Shown in pieces: positions 1 through 5,793 of a stretch of 6,087 nucleotides of DNA; position 1 is the first letter of the stretch, and each line of letters starts with the position of its first letter. The notes beneath the pieces were generated by a model. That model saw nothing but the letters and a program-made list of their open reading frames with translations. It was not told the origin of the DNA and made no database searches. A program made the position numbers and the translations under genes. Source of the stretch: an uncultured bacterium (GTDB lineage Bacteria > Bacillota > Clostridia > Oscillospirales > Ruminococcaceae); NCBI GenBank assembly GCA_934845495.1, contig CAKWRB010000081.1:1-6087 (forward strand), in the 5' to 3' direction.

Positions 1-125
1 TTGTAGAGCTTCAGGGTGTCGGAACCGTACTTGGCTACGGCATCCTCGGTGCTGTTCCCACTGCTGCATCCGGTGGCGGTGAGCAGCATGGCACCAGCCA
101 GCATCATGGCAATGAATTTTTTCAT
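1..125 (-). CDS. potD: PotD-like polyamine-binding lipoprotein, N-terminal 41 residues (cut by window edge)
   Basis: This would be the extracytoplasmic polyamine-binding subunit of the PotABCD importer; it captures spermidine/putrescine outside the membrane and hands it to PotB/PotC. Only 41 codons are visible. They begin with a lipoprotein signal peptide: MKK, a hydrophobic stretch at residues 4-17, and the lipobox-like ATGC with Cys20 as the probable lipidation site. A Ser/Gly/Asn linker follows, and then SDTLKLY, which looks like the first beta strand of a periplasmic-binding-protein fold. The ATG overlaps the potC stop as ATGA, and an AGGAGA Shine-Dalgarno lies inside the end of potC, so translation is probably coupled. 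The name rests mainly on its place after potA-potB-potC, since the diagnostic ligand-binding region lies outside the window. Confidence 0.85.
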   Translation of the reverse strand, partial: MKKFIAMMLAGAMLLTATGCSSGNSTEDAVAKYGSDTLKLY

Positions 126-916
126 GCTTTTGTTCTCCTTTTTTCTCTGATGATTGGTACTACATTGACGATGATCAGGGTGATGGTGATCAGTGCAATG
201 ACCAGAGTGGACAGGGCATTGATCGACGGATTCACACGCTTGCTCATCGTGTAGACCAGAATGGATATATTGTTTACACCATTGCCGGTGACAAAGTAGG
301 AAATCACAAAGTCATCAAAGCTCATGGTGAAAGCAATCAGCGCACCGGAAATGATGCCCGGCATGATCTGCGGCACAATGACCTTGGTCAGGGCCTGCAG
401 CGGGGTAGCGCCCAGGTCAAGGGCTGCATCCGCCAGGTTTGGATCCAGCGACCGCAGCTTTGGCGAAACCGACAGGATCACATAGGGGATACAGAACATG
501 ATGTGGGCCAGCAGCATGGTGGTAAGGCCCTTTTTCACCCCCAGCGAGCTGAAGAACATCAGCAGGCCGATGGCGGTGACGATCTCCGGGTTCATCACCG
601 GGAGGTTGTTGACCTGTTCCACCACATTGCGCAGCAGCTTGCGGGAACGGGAGAGGCCGATGGCGGCCAGGGTGCCGATGACGGTGGAGACGATGGTTGC
701 CACCACGGCCACCAGGATCGTGTAGCCCACCGCCTCCATCATGGTGCGGTCGGCAAACATCTTCTCATACCACTGGAGCGAAAAACCGCTGAAGCGGGTC
801 AGAGAACGGGAGTCGTTGAAGGAGAAGATGACGATATAGATGATGGGAAGGTAGAAGAACAGGATCGTCAGGCTAAGCAGGATTTTGGAAGCCAGGGAAG
901 TTTTCTGTTTCTTCAT
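122..916 (-). CDS. potC: Polyamine ABC transporter permease PotC
   Basis: This is an inner-membrane permease subunit (264 aa) that pairs with PotB to form the channel for spermidine/putrescine. About six hydrophobic segments are visible, near residues 12-32, 62-86, 112-125, 131-150, 188-200 and 236-255. The cytoplasmic EAA loop that docks on the ATPase is at about 162-187 (ADAALDLGA...IMPG). The segment SFDDFVISYFVTG at 199-211 is characteristic of PotC-type permeases. An in-frame ATG exists 57 nt upstream, but the start at 916 is preferred: it has an AAAGGAGG ribosome binding site (926-933) at 9-nt spacing and gives a normal MKKQK start, while the longer version would run into the end of potB. 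It starts 4 nt after the potB stop and overlaps potD by 4 nt. Length is typical of the family. Confidence 0.95.
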   Translation of the reverse strand: MKKQKTSLASKILLSLTILFFYLPIIYIVIFSFNDSRSLTRFSGFSLQWYEKMFADRTMMEAVGYTILVAVVATIVSTVIGTLAAIGLSRSRKLLRNVVEQVNNLPVMNPEIVTAIGLLMFFSSLGVKKGLTTMLLAHIMFCIPYVILSVSPKLRSLDPNLADAALDLGATPLQALTKVIVPQIMPGIISGALIAFTMSFDDFVISYFVTGNGVNNISILVYTMSKRVNPSINALSTLVIALITITLIIVNVVPIIREKRRTKA

Positions 917-920
917 ATGC

Positions 921-1760
921 TCAGTCCTCCTTTCCGCGGGCAGCCGGATCGGTGTCCACCTTGCGGGTAACATACATGGAGATCATGATGATCACAGCCA
1001 TGATCAGCGAAATGGCACTGCCGAAGTTCCAGTCGCCGCTGGTGAGGAACTGGGTCTCGATGACATTGCCGATGAGTACATACTGGCCGCCGCCCAGCAG
1101 TTTGGGGATAAAGAAGCTGGATACTGCCGGCAGGAATACCAGGGTGATGCCGCTGAGAACACCGGGCAGGCTCAGCGGCAGGGTGATGCGCAGGAAGCTC
1201 TGCACCCGGTTGGCGCCCAGATCCGCAGCTGCCTCCAGATAGCTCTTGTCCATCTTGGTGAGAGAGGTGTGGATCTGCAGGATCATGAACGGGATAAAGT
1301 TGTAGACCATACCCAGCACAACGGCAAAGGTGGTGTACATCATCTTGAACGGTCCGATGCCGAACAGCCCCAGCAGGCTGTTGATGAGGCCGCCATCCTG
1401 GAGGATACCCACCCAGGCATAGGTGCGCACCATCATATTGATCCAGGTGGGCATGGTGATGACCAGTACCCAGAACATATTGCTCTTTTCCGGGCGCTGG
1501 GCAATGGCATAGGCAATGGGATACCCCACCAGCACGCAGATGATGGTGGTCATCACCGCGATGGAAAGGGAGCGCCACAACACCTCCAGAAAGACCTGAT
1601 CGCTGAAGAAGCGGGCGAAGTTTTCCAGTGTAAAACGAATGGTGGTGACATCGTTGCCCGAGTTGGTAAAGGCATACAGCACGATCATCAGCATCGGCGC
1701 CACGATCATCACAGCGATCCACGCCACATAGGGGTAGACCATATTGCGGAATTGTTTCAT
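921..1760 (-). CDS. potB: Polyamine ABC transporter permease PotB
   Basis: This is the second inner-membrane permease subunit (279 aa) of the spermidine/putrescine importer. Six membrane segments can be placed near residues 11-31, 66-88, 97-118, 143-163, 201-217 and 247-267. The EAA loop is at about 176-200 (EAAADLGAN...LPLSLPG), where it would contact PotA. The stretch around 104-120 (PTWINMMVRTYAW) and the SSFFIPKLLGGG motif at 214-225 match PotB-type permeases rather than the general sugar or phosphate permeases. The ATG follows the potA stop by 14 nt, with a GGGGGGAG ribosome binding site (1767-1774) in that gap. It has the usual family length and no visible defect. PotB and PotC are both present, as expected for a heterodimeric channel. 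Confidence 0.95.
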   Translation of the reverse strand: MKQFRNMVYPYVAWIAVMIVAPMLMIVLYAFTNSGNDVTTIRFTLENFARFFSDQVFLEVLWRSLSIAVMTTIICVLVGYPIAYAIAQRPEKSNMFWVLVITMPTWINMMVRTYAWVGILQDGGLINSLLGLFGIGPFKMMYTTFAVVLGMVYNFIPFMILQIHTSLTKMDKSYLEAAADLGANRVQSFLRITLPLSLPGVLSGITLVFLPAVSSFFIPKLLGGGQYVLIGNVIETQFLTSGDWNFGSAISLIMAVIIMISMYVTRKVDTDPAARGKED

Positions 1761-1774
1761 CGATGGCTCCCCCC

Positions 1775-3343
1775 TTAGTTCTTGGACATGATGTGGATAT
1801 CCTCCGGCTGGAAGGAGAGCCCTACAATGTCGCCCACCTCGTACTTGTCGGTGGTGTCCACTTTGTATTCGTAGCCCTGGGTGGAGAAGGTGACATCGTA
1901 GACGCCGGGGGTGATGGTCTTGGGGTCAAAGTCGTAATGCACATTGGTGATCTCCACCGCCTTGCCGTCCTCCAGGCTCCAGGCCGAGGCATTGGCCCAG
2001 GTCTTGAGGTCGGTATCCAGTGCAATGGATTCGGTGATCTCGTCGGCGTTCTTGAAGAAGTTTACCGCAAAGATCTCCTCCTCATACTCCTTGTTGGCAA
2101 CACGGTTTTCGTCCTTGACGATCATGTTGACGGTAACCGAGGTACCGGCCGCAGTGGAGAAGGTGACCGGGTAGGTGCCGTTTTCCTTCTTGATCTGGTA
2201 GACCACATCCTTGATGGAGACATATTCGTCGGTATCAGGGTTCCAAGCCTGGGCGTCGGCACGGGCAATGATGGTGGCTGCATCCAGCTCATCCACATCG
2301 GCGGTATCCAGATAGAAGTCGTTGGCGGACATCTTTTCATTGGCCTCGGCATTAAAGACGGGCTTGCCGTCCTTTACCGCCATCTTAACGGTGATGGCAG
2401 TACCCAGCTTGGTCTCCACGATTGTCTCGTAGTGGACACCCTTGAAGAGGACGCTCTTGACAACGCCGCGGAGCTTGCCGTCGGCACGGGGAACGATGTC
2501 CAGGTCCTCGGGGCGGATCACGATATCCACCGCCTCGTTTTTGCCAAAGCCAAAGTCCACACAGTCAAAGATCTTGTCCTCGAACATGACCTTGTAGTCC
2601 TCCAGCATCACACCGTCGATGATGTTGCTTTCGCCGATGAAGGTGGCAACATACTCGTTGACCGGTTCGTTGTAGATGTCGGTGGGGGAGCCGATTTGCT
2701 GAATCTCGCCCTCCTTCATGACCACGATCTTGTCCGACATGGTCAGGGCCTCTTCCTGGTCGTGGGTTACAAAGATGAAGGTGATGCCCACCTCCTGCTG
2801 GATGCGCTTGAGCTCGTGCTGCATCTCCTGGCGGAGCTTGTGGTCCAGCGCACCCAGGGGCTCGTCCAGAAGCAGGACGCTGGGCTCGTTGACCAGGGCG
2901 CGGGCGATGGCCACACGCTGCTGCTGGCCGCCGCTCATCTCGGTGACATTGCGGTCGGCGTAGTCCTCCAGGTTTACCAGCTTGAGCATACGCATGACCT
3001 TCTGCTCGATGATATCCTTGGGTTCCTTCTTGATCTTCAGGCCAAAGGCGATGTTGTTGTACACATTCATGTGGGGGAACAGAGCGTACTTCTGGAATAC
3101 GGTGTTGATCTCCCGCTTATACGGGGGCACTTTGCTGATGTCCTGCCCATCAAAGAGCACATGGCCTTCGGTGGGCTCCAGGAAGCCGCCGAGGATCCGC
3201 AGCAGGGTGGTTTTTCCGCAGCCGCTGGGACCCAGCAGGGTGACGAACTCATTTTCGTAGATATCCAGGCTGACACCCTTGAGCACCAGCTTCCCATCAA
3301 ATTCCTTGACGATGTTCTTAAATTCGATCAGCTTCTTTTCCAT
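1775..3343 (-). CDS. potA: Polyamine ABC transporter ATPase PotA with an inserted tandem repeat in its TOBE domain
   Basis: This is the cytoplasmic ATPase that powers PotBC (522 aa). All catalytic motifs are intact: Walker A GPSGCGKT (38-45), Q-loop Gln84, signature MSGGQ (136-140), Walker B LLLDEP (157-162), D-loop ALD (165-167) and switch His194. The region [13 protein letters not shown] (215-227) and the PotA-like TOBE motifs RPEDLDIV (277-284) and FKGVHYE (300-306) follow. The TOBE domain is then interrupted at about 314-488 by two related repeats, and resumes with YEYKV...[13 protein letters not shown] (491-519). Removing the 175-residue insert leaves 347 residues, a normal PotA length. 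The frame is open throughout, with no sign of frameshift. The start is supported by AAGGAG (3355-3360) at 11-nt spacing. E. coli PotA uses its C-terminal domain for inhibition by spermidine, so the insert lies in a potentially regulatory region. Confidence 0.95.
   Translation of the reverse strand: MEKKLIEFKNIVKEFDGKLVLKGVSLDIYENEFVTLLGPSGCGKTTLLRILGGFLEPTEGHVLFDGQDISKVPPYKREINTVFQKYALFPHMNVYNNIAFGLKIKKEPKDIIEQKVMRMLKLVNLEDYADRNVTEMSGGQQQRVAIARALVNEPSVLLLDEPLGALDHKLRQEMQHELKRIQQEVGITFIFVTHDQEEALTMSDKIVVMKEGEIQQIGSPTDIYNEPVNEYVATFIGESNIIDGVMLEDYKVMFEDKIFDCVDFGFGKNEAVDIVIRPEDLDIVPRADGKLRGVVKSVLFKGVHYETIVETKLGTAITVKMAVKDGKPVFNAEANEKMSANDFYLDTADVDELDAATIIARADAQAWNPDTDEYVSIKDVVYQIKKENGTYPVTFSTAAGTSVTVNMIVKDENRVANKEYEEEIFAVNFFKNADEITESIALDTDLKTWANASAWSLEDGKAVEITNVHYDFDPKTITPGVYDVTFSTQGYEYKVDTTDKYEVGDIVGLSFQPEDIHIMSKN
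1880..2146 (-). repeat. Inserted beta-rich repeat 2 within PotA (residues 400-488)
   Basis: This is the second unit, diverged from the first but aligning end to end with it. [12 protein letters not shown] (400-411) matches [12 protein letters not shown] (314-325). VNF (427-429) matches NDF (341-343), and AW (454-455) matches AW (366-367). [10 protein letters not shown] (463-472) matches [10 protein letters not shown], and GVYDVTFST (480-488) matches GTYPVTFST. The offset drifts from 86 to 91 residues, so small indels separate the copies. The divergence suggests an old duplication, or joint import of two units, rather than a recent copy. Confidence 0.75.
2153..2404 (-). repeat. Inserted beta-rich repeat 1 within PotA (residues 314-397)
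   Basis: This is the first of two related protein-level units in the PotA C-terminal domain. It begins [12 protein letters not shown] and ends GTYPVTFST, with Asp-Phe at 342-343, AW at 366-367 and [10 protein letters not shown] at 375-384 between them. The pattern of strands ending in GTYPVTFST and followed by GTSVTV resembles Ig-like repeats of Gram-positive surface proteins; that resemblance is from memory, not from a search. It is not part of the normal TOBE fold. Confidence 0.75.
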
Positions 3344-3345
3344 AC

Positions 3346-3363
3346 AGAAAGAGGCTCCTTTCT
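3346..3363 (-). promoter_or_regulatory. Small hairpin overlapping the potA ribosome binding site
   Basis: On the minus strand, AGAAAG (3358-3363) and CTTTCT (3346-3351) are perfectly complementary around a 6-nt loop. The potA Shine-Dalgarno AAAGGAG (3355-3361) lies partly in the stem and partly in the loop. The stem is short and AT-rich, so any effect on translation would be mild. It may be chance. Confidence 0.25.
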
Positions 3364-3386
3364 TTTTCTGTAATCAGGGGCGGAGG

Positions 3387-3404
3387 GCCGCTTAAAACAG
3401 CGGC
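3387..3404 (-). other. Short GC-rich inverted repeat across the regulator's stop codon
   Basis: GCCGCT (3399-3404 read on the minus strand) and AGCGGC (3387-3392) form a 6-bp stem around a 6-nt loop that contains part of the TAA stop. No T-run follows on the minus strand, so it is not a normal intrinsic terminator. It could mark an RNA-processing or attenuation point between the regulator and potA, or be incidental. Confidence 0.25.
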
Positions 3405-3925
3405 GGTGTGGAGATCCAAAGCACCTTGGCGGTGGTTTTCCGGTCGTTGCGGAGGTAGTGGCGGTTTTTCCCCGAGAGGTAGAAGGTCTCACCCTTGTGC
3501 AGGGTGTAGCTCTTTTCCCCGGAGATCAACACCACCGTTCCCTCGATGATGTAGCCGAACTCCTCACCGCTGTGCGGATCCATGGCAAAGGATTCCCCGC
3601 CCTGGGGCAGTTCCAGCAGAATGGGCTCCATCTCGTTTTTCTGGGTGTTGGGCACGATCCAGTTGACGGTGCAGTGATCCCGCTCATCCACAAAGAAATC
3701 CCGTTTGCGAAAGACGATGCGCTCCTCTTTGTCCTCCTGGAAGAATTCGGACAGGCTGGTGCCCAGGGCCTCCACAATGTCGTTGAGGGTGGCGATGGAC
3801 GGAGAGGAGAGGTTGCGCTCGGTCTGGGAGAGAAAGCCTTTGGTCAGCTCGCTTCGGCTGGCCAGCTCTTCCAGAGTCAGCCCCTTCTGGATGCGGAGCT
3901 GCTTGATCTTATGGCCGATATCCAA
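3392..3925 (-). CDS. XRE-family regulator with C-terminal cupin domain, first gene of the polyamine operon
   Basis: This is a predicted DNA-binding repressor or activator (177 aa). An XRE helix-turn-helix occupies about residues 6-60 (IKQLRIQKGLTLEELA, then LTKGFLSQTERNLSSPS). A short linker leads to a single cupin fold at about 105-172, with PHSGEEFGYIIEG (117-129) and the second strand set GETFYLSGKNRHYLRN (145-160). Proteins of this layout commonly open Pot operons or control polyamine use (PuuR-like), and the cupin is thought to sense a small ligand. The TTG start at 3925 is chosen because GAGG lies 7 nt upstream and the protein then begins MDIGHKIKQ, as the family does. An ATG at 4000 would lie upstream of the -10 box. 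It is 48 nt from potA, so co-transcription and autoregulation are likely, but the ligand is inferred only from context. Confidence 0.9.
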   Translation of the reverse strand: MDIGHKIKQLRIQKGLTLEELASRSELTKGFLSQTERNLSSPSIATLNDIVEALGTSLSEFFQEDKEERIVFRKRDFFVDERDHCTVNWIVPNTQKNEMEPILLELPQGGESFAMDPHSGEEFGYIIEGTVVLISGEKSYTLHKGETFYLSGKNRHYLRNDRKTTAKVLWISTPPLF

Positions 3926-3991
3926 ATTGACGCCTCGCTTTCTGTGTGCAGTAATATTAAACCACAAAGTTATTTTTACTAAACCGAGATA

Positions 3992-4019
3992 ATTATACAA
4001 TATTCTGCCGGAAAATCAA
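3992..4019 (-). promoter_or_regulatory. Predicted sigma-A type promoter of the regulator-potABCD operon
   Basis: On the minus strand, TTGATT (4014-4019) and a perfect TATAAT (3992-3997) are separated by 16 nt. The predicted transcript starts near 3985, giving a leader of about 60 nt before the TTG start at 3925. An AT-rich stretch lies directly upstream and could act as an UP element or operator. Supported by consensus match and position only. Confidence 0.75.
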
Positions 4020-4026
4020 TAGATGC

Positions 4027-4074
4027 TAAACTAAAAGTTTAATAAAATGAACATTTTTACATAATGCTGTAAAA
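4027..4074. promoter_or_regulatory. Cluster of three inverted repeats upstream of the pot operon promoter (candidate operators)
   Basis: Three perfect inverted repeats lie within 48 bp: TAAACT-AAA-AGTTTA (4027-4041), AAAATG-AA-CATTTT (4044-4057) and TTTTACA-N6-TGTAAAA (4055-4074). The first ends 8 bp upstream of the -35 box of the minus-strand promoter. Such symmetry is typical of sites for dimeric regulators, and the local XRE-cupin protein is the obvious candidate. The region is very AT-rich, which raises the chance of accidental palindromes. Confidence 0.45.
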
Positions 4075-4079
4075 TTTTC

Positions 4080-4380
4080 TGTGAACAACTGGCTGTTTGT
4101 GGGTTTTGCTGACAATCACTGCCGTTTTTCCGGGCGATTCCCTGTACAGAGTCCTGGGCGCAGCGGGGCCCGATGTAAATCGTTTGTTTAATATAAGTAA
4201 AATCGATCCCGCTGAAAGAACGCCTGTCTCCATCCGGTGCGGAAAGGGGAAGAATCAGTAAAGTTCTTGAAAAAAGAGCGGCTCAGCAGGTTTTTTGGTG
4301 GGTAAACTATACAAGAAGAATGGGTTAAATCCAGCGCTGTTCGCAAAATATTCATAGATTTTACACTTTTTATATCACTG
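4080..4380. other. Non-coding stretch of the divergent intergenic region
   Basis: I see no credible gene here: the frames are short, lack ribosome binding sites, or overlap the bmp promoter and leader. It contains the 8-bp palindrome CTGTACAG (4142-4149), a TGTAAA copy at 4174-4179 and a TTTACA copy at 4360-4365. No tRNA, known riboswitch pattern or terminator was recognised in it. Confidence 0.5.
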
Positions 4381-4382
4381 CC

Positions 4383-4411
4383 TTGACGCGGCGTATCGGG
4401 AAGTGTAGAAT
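4383..4411 (+). promoter_or_regulatory. Predicted sigma-A type promoter of the BMP transporter operon
   Basis: TTGACG (4383-4388) and TAGAAT (4406-4411) are separated by exactly 17 nt. The predicted start of transcription is near 4418, leaving a leader of about 120 nt before the ATG at 4538. GTGTA motifs overlap the -10 box (4403-4407) and the predicted start (4416-4420), and a TTTACAC lies upstream at 4360-4366, so a repressor could act here. Confidence 0.75.
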
Positions 4412-4480
4412 AAAGGTGTAAAGCTATCCAGAGTGGGAAAAAACAGGTTTTCTTATTTCGGGTGGCATTTTTATTTTTAT

Positions 4481-4506
4481 CCGGGCCGCCCCGGACTATG
4501 GGCGGC
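4481..4506 (+). promoter_or_regulatory. Two mutually exclusive GC-rich hairpins in the bmp leader
   Basis: Stem A pairs CCGGG (4481-4485) with CCCGG (4490-4494) around a 4-nt loop. Stem B pairs GCCGCCC (4485-4491) with GGGCGGC (4500-4506) around an 8-nt loop. The stems share 4485 and 4490-4491, so only one can form at a time. A U-rich run precedes them, and the ribosome binding site AGGAGG (4523-4528) lies 16 nt downstream. I could not match this leader to a known riboswitch. Confidence 0.4.
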
Positions 4507-4537
4507 AGGTCAAACAAAAGACAGGAGGCAATCACAG

Positions 4538-5710
4538 ATGAAAAGAAGAATCCTGAGTGCGCTCATGGCTCTGGCCATGGTCGCCGGCCTGATGACAGGC
4601 TGTTCTGCTCCGGCTGCAGGCGGCGATAATGCCGGCAGCGAGGGCGCCAGCCAGGCAGAGCTCGCTCCCGTTTCCAAGGACGAGATCAAGGTGGGCTTTG
4701 TGTACATCTCCGACTCCAGCGACATGGGTTACACCTACAACCACGAGCTGGGCACCAAGGAGATGCAGGAGAAGCTGGGCCTGCGCGATGACCAGATCAT
4801 CAGCAAGTACAATGTTCCCGAGGGCGCTGAGTGCGACACCGCTCTGCGTGAGCTGGTTGAGGCTGGCTGTAATGTCATCTTCGCCACCAGCTTTGGCTAC
4901 GAGGACTATGTCAAGGAAGTAGCTGCCGAGTATCCGAACATCCAGTTCTGCCATGCCACCGGCTACCAGGCTGCTTCGTCCGGTCTGCCCAATTTCCACA
5001 ACTACTTCGCTTCCATCTACGAGGCCCGCTATCTGGCAGGCATCGCTGCCGGCCTCAAGACCGAGACCAACAAGCTCGGCTATGTGGCAGCTTATCCGTT
5101 TGCCGAGGTAATCAGCGGCTACACCGCCTTCTATCTGGGCGCCAAGAGCGTCAACCCCGATGTGACCATGGAGATCATGTACACCAACTCCTGGAACGAC
5201 CCCACCGTTGAATCCCAGGTTGCCAAGGCACTGATCGACCGTGGCTGCGATGTGGTTTCCCAGCACTCTGACTCCACCGCTCCCGCCACCACCGCTGAGG
5301 ACAACGGCGTATGGCAGGTTGGTTACAACAACGATATGATCGAGGCTGCCCCCAAGGCTTCCCTGATCTCGGCCCGGATCGACTGGGGCATCTATGTAAC
5401 CGAGGCTGTTGAGCATGTAATCAACGGCACCGAGATCCCCACCGACTGGTGCAAGGGCTATGGCGACGGCGCCGTATATCTGTCGCCTCTGAACACCGCC
5501 ATCGCCGCCGAGGGCACCCAGGAGGCCATTGATGCCGCCATCGAGCAGCTCAAGGCCGGCGAACTGCATGTCTTTGCAGGTCCGCTGAAGGGTGTAAGCC
5601 CCGATGGCCAGACCATCGAGATCCCCGAGGGTGACTACTACCACGAGCAGGAAGAGCAGTCCGCTCCGTCCTGGCAGTACATTGTAGAAGGCTGCACCGC
5701 TGTCGAGTAA
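4538..5710 (+). CDS. BMP/PnrA-family substrate-binding lipoprotein of an ABC importer
   Basis: This is a membrane-anchored extracytoplasmic binding protein (390 aa) for a BMP-type ABC importer; members with known ligands mostly bind purine nucleosides. A signal peptide at residues 1-21 ends in the lipobox MTGC with lipid-acceptor Cys22, followed by an Ala/Gly/Ser linker to about residue 46. The binding domain opens with IKVGFVYISDSSDMGYTYNHELG at 50-72. It continues with FATSFGYEDYV (115-125), CHATGYQ (138-144), EARYLAGIAAGL (162-173), SVNPDVTMEIMYTNSWNDP (204-222) and SQHSDSTAP (241-249). These are typical of the PnrA-like branch with the GDxGWTY-type motif, here with Tyr65 where Trp is common. 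The ATG at 4538 has AGGAGG (4523-4528) at 9-nt spacing. The ATPase gene follows, as expected. The exact ligand cannot be read from the sequence. Confidence 0.93.
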   Translation: MKRRILSALMALAMVAGLMTGCSAPAAGGDNAGSEGASQAELAPVSKDEIKVGFVYISDSSDMGYTYNHELGTKEMQEKLGLRDDQIISKYNVPEGAECDTALRELVEAGCNVIFATSFGYEDYVKEVAAEYPNIQFCHATGYQAASSGLPNFHNYFASIYEARYLAGIAAGLKTETNKLGYVAAYPFAEVISGYTAFYLGAKSVNPDVTMEIMYTNSWNDPTVESQVAKALIDRGCDVVSQHSDSTAPATTAEDNGVWQVGYNNDMIEAAPKASLISARIDWGIYVTEAVEHVINGTEIPTDWCKGYGDGAVYLSPLNTAIAAEGTQEAIDAAIEQLKAGELHVFAGPLKGVSPDGQTIEIPEGDYYHEQEEQSAPSWQYIVEGCTAVE

Positions 5711-5724
5711 ACCGCACATACAGT

Positions 5725-5762
5725 ACAAAGCCGTTCTTTGAAAGAAAGGACGGCTTTGTTTT
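5725..5762 (+). terminator. Terminator or attenuator hairpin between the binding protein and ATPase genes
   Basis: ACAAAGCCGTTCTTT (5725-5739) pairs with AAAGGACGGCTTTGT (5745-5759) around the loop GAAAG, giving 15 pairs with one G-U. The T-run that follows is short (TTTT, then C). The hairpin lies 14 nt after the bmp stop and inside the transporter operon. Partial termination is therefore likely: it would keep binding protein in excess over the ATPase and could protect the upstream message. Confidence 0.75.
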
Positions 5763-5793
5763 CAGTCAGGCAGAAAATAAAAGGAGGATAGCC

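Noticed and set aside
885..1778. A 297-codon plus-strand frame opposite potB
   Set aside because: It is rich in His, Asp, Gln and Gly, shows no domain, and mirrors the membrane-protein codons of potB on the other strand.
1763..3373. A 536-codon open frame on the plus strand, antisense to potA
   Set aside because: It lies wholly opposite a gene with complete ABC ATPase motifs. Its translation is a low-complexity Asp/His/Leu/Val-rich shadow with no recognisable domain, a known by-product of GC-biased codon use.
4044..4057. Possible PurR box around GAACATT
   Set aside because: The core lacks the CCGAAC of the known PurBox, and the second GAAC at 4083-4086 is a direct repeat rather than the inverted pair expected.
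4073..4087. Possible CodY box (AATTTTCTGTGAACA)
   Set aside because: It matches about 11 of 15 positions of AATTTTCWGAAAATT, with the right half poorly kept, in a very AT-rich area. This is too weak to call.
4142..4149. Palindrome CTGTACAG
   Set aside because: It is an isolated 8-bp palindrome in non-coding DNA, with no second copy and no link to a promoter box. Chance occurrence is likely.
4275..4300. A-run, GC-rich core, T-run resembling an intrinsic terminator
   Set aside because: The A and T runs could pair, but the GC core (GAGCGGCTCAGCAGG) does not form a stable stem with a workable loop in line with them, and no gene ends nearby.
4188..4535. A 115-codon minus-strand frame in the intergenic region
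   Set aside because: It runs antisense through the bmp promoter and leader, begins opposite the bmp ribosome binding site region, has no convincing ribosome binding site of its own, and shows no family resemblance.
4532..5728. A 398-codon open frame on the minus strand, antisense to the BMP binding protein
   Set aside because: The plus-strand gene is unmistakable. The antisense product is Gly/Leu/Val-rich with no recognisable domain, so it is a shadow frame.
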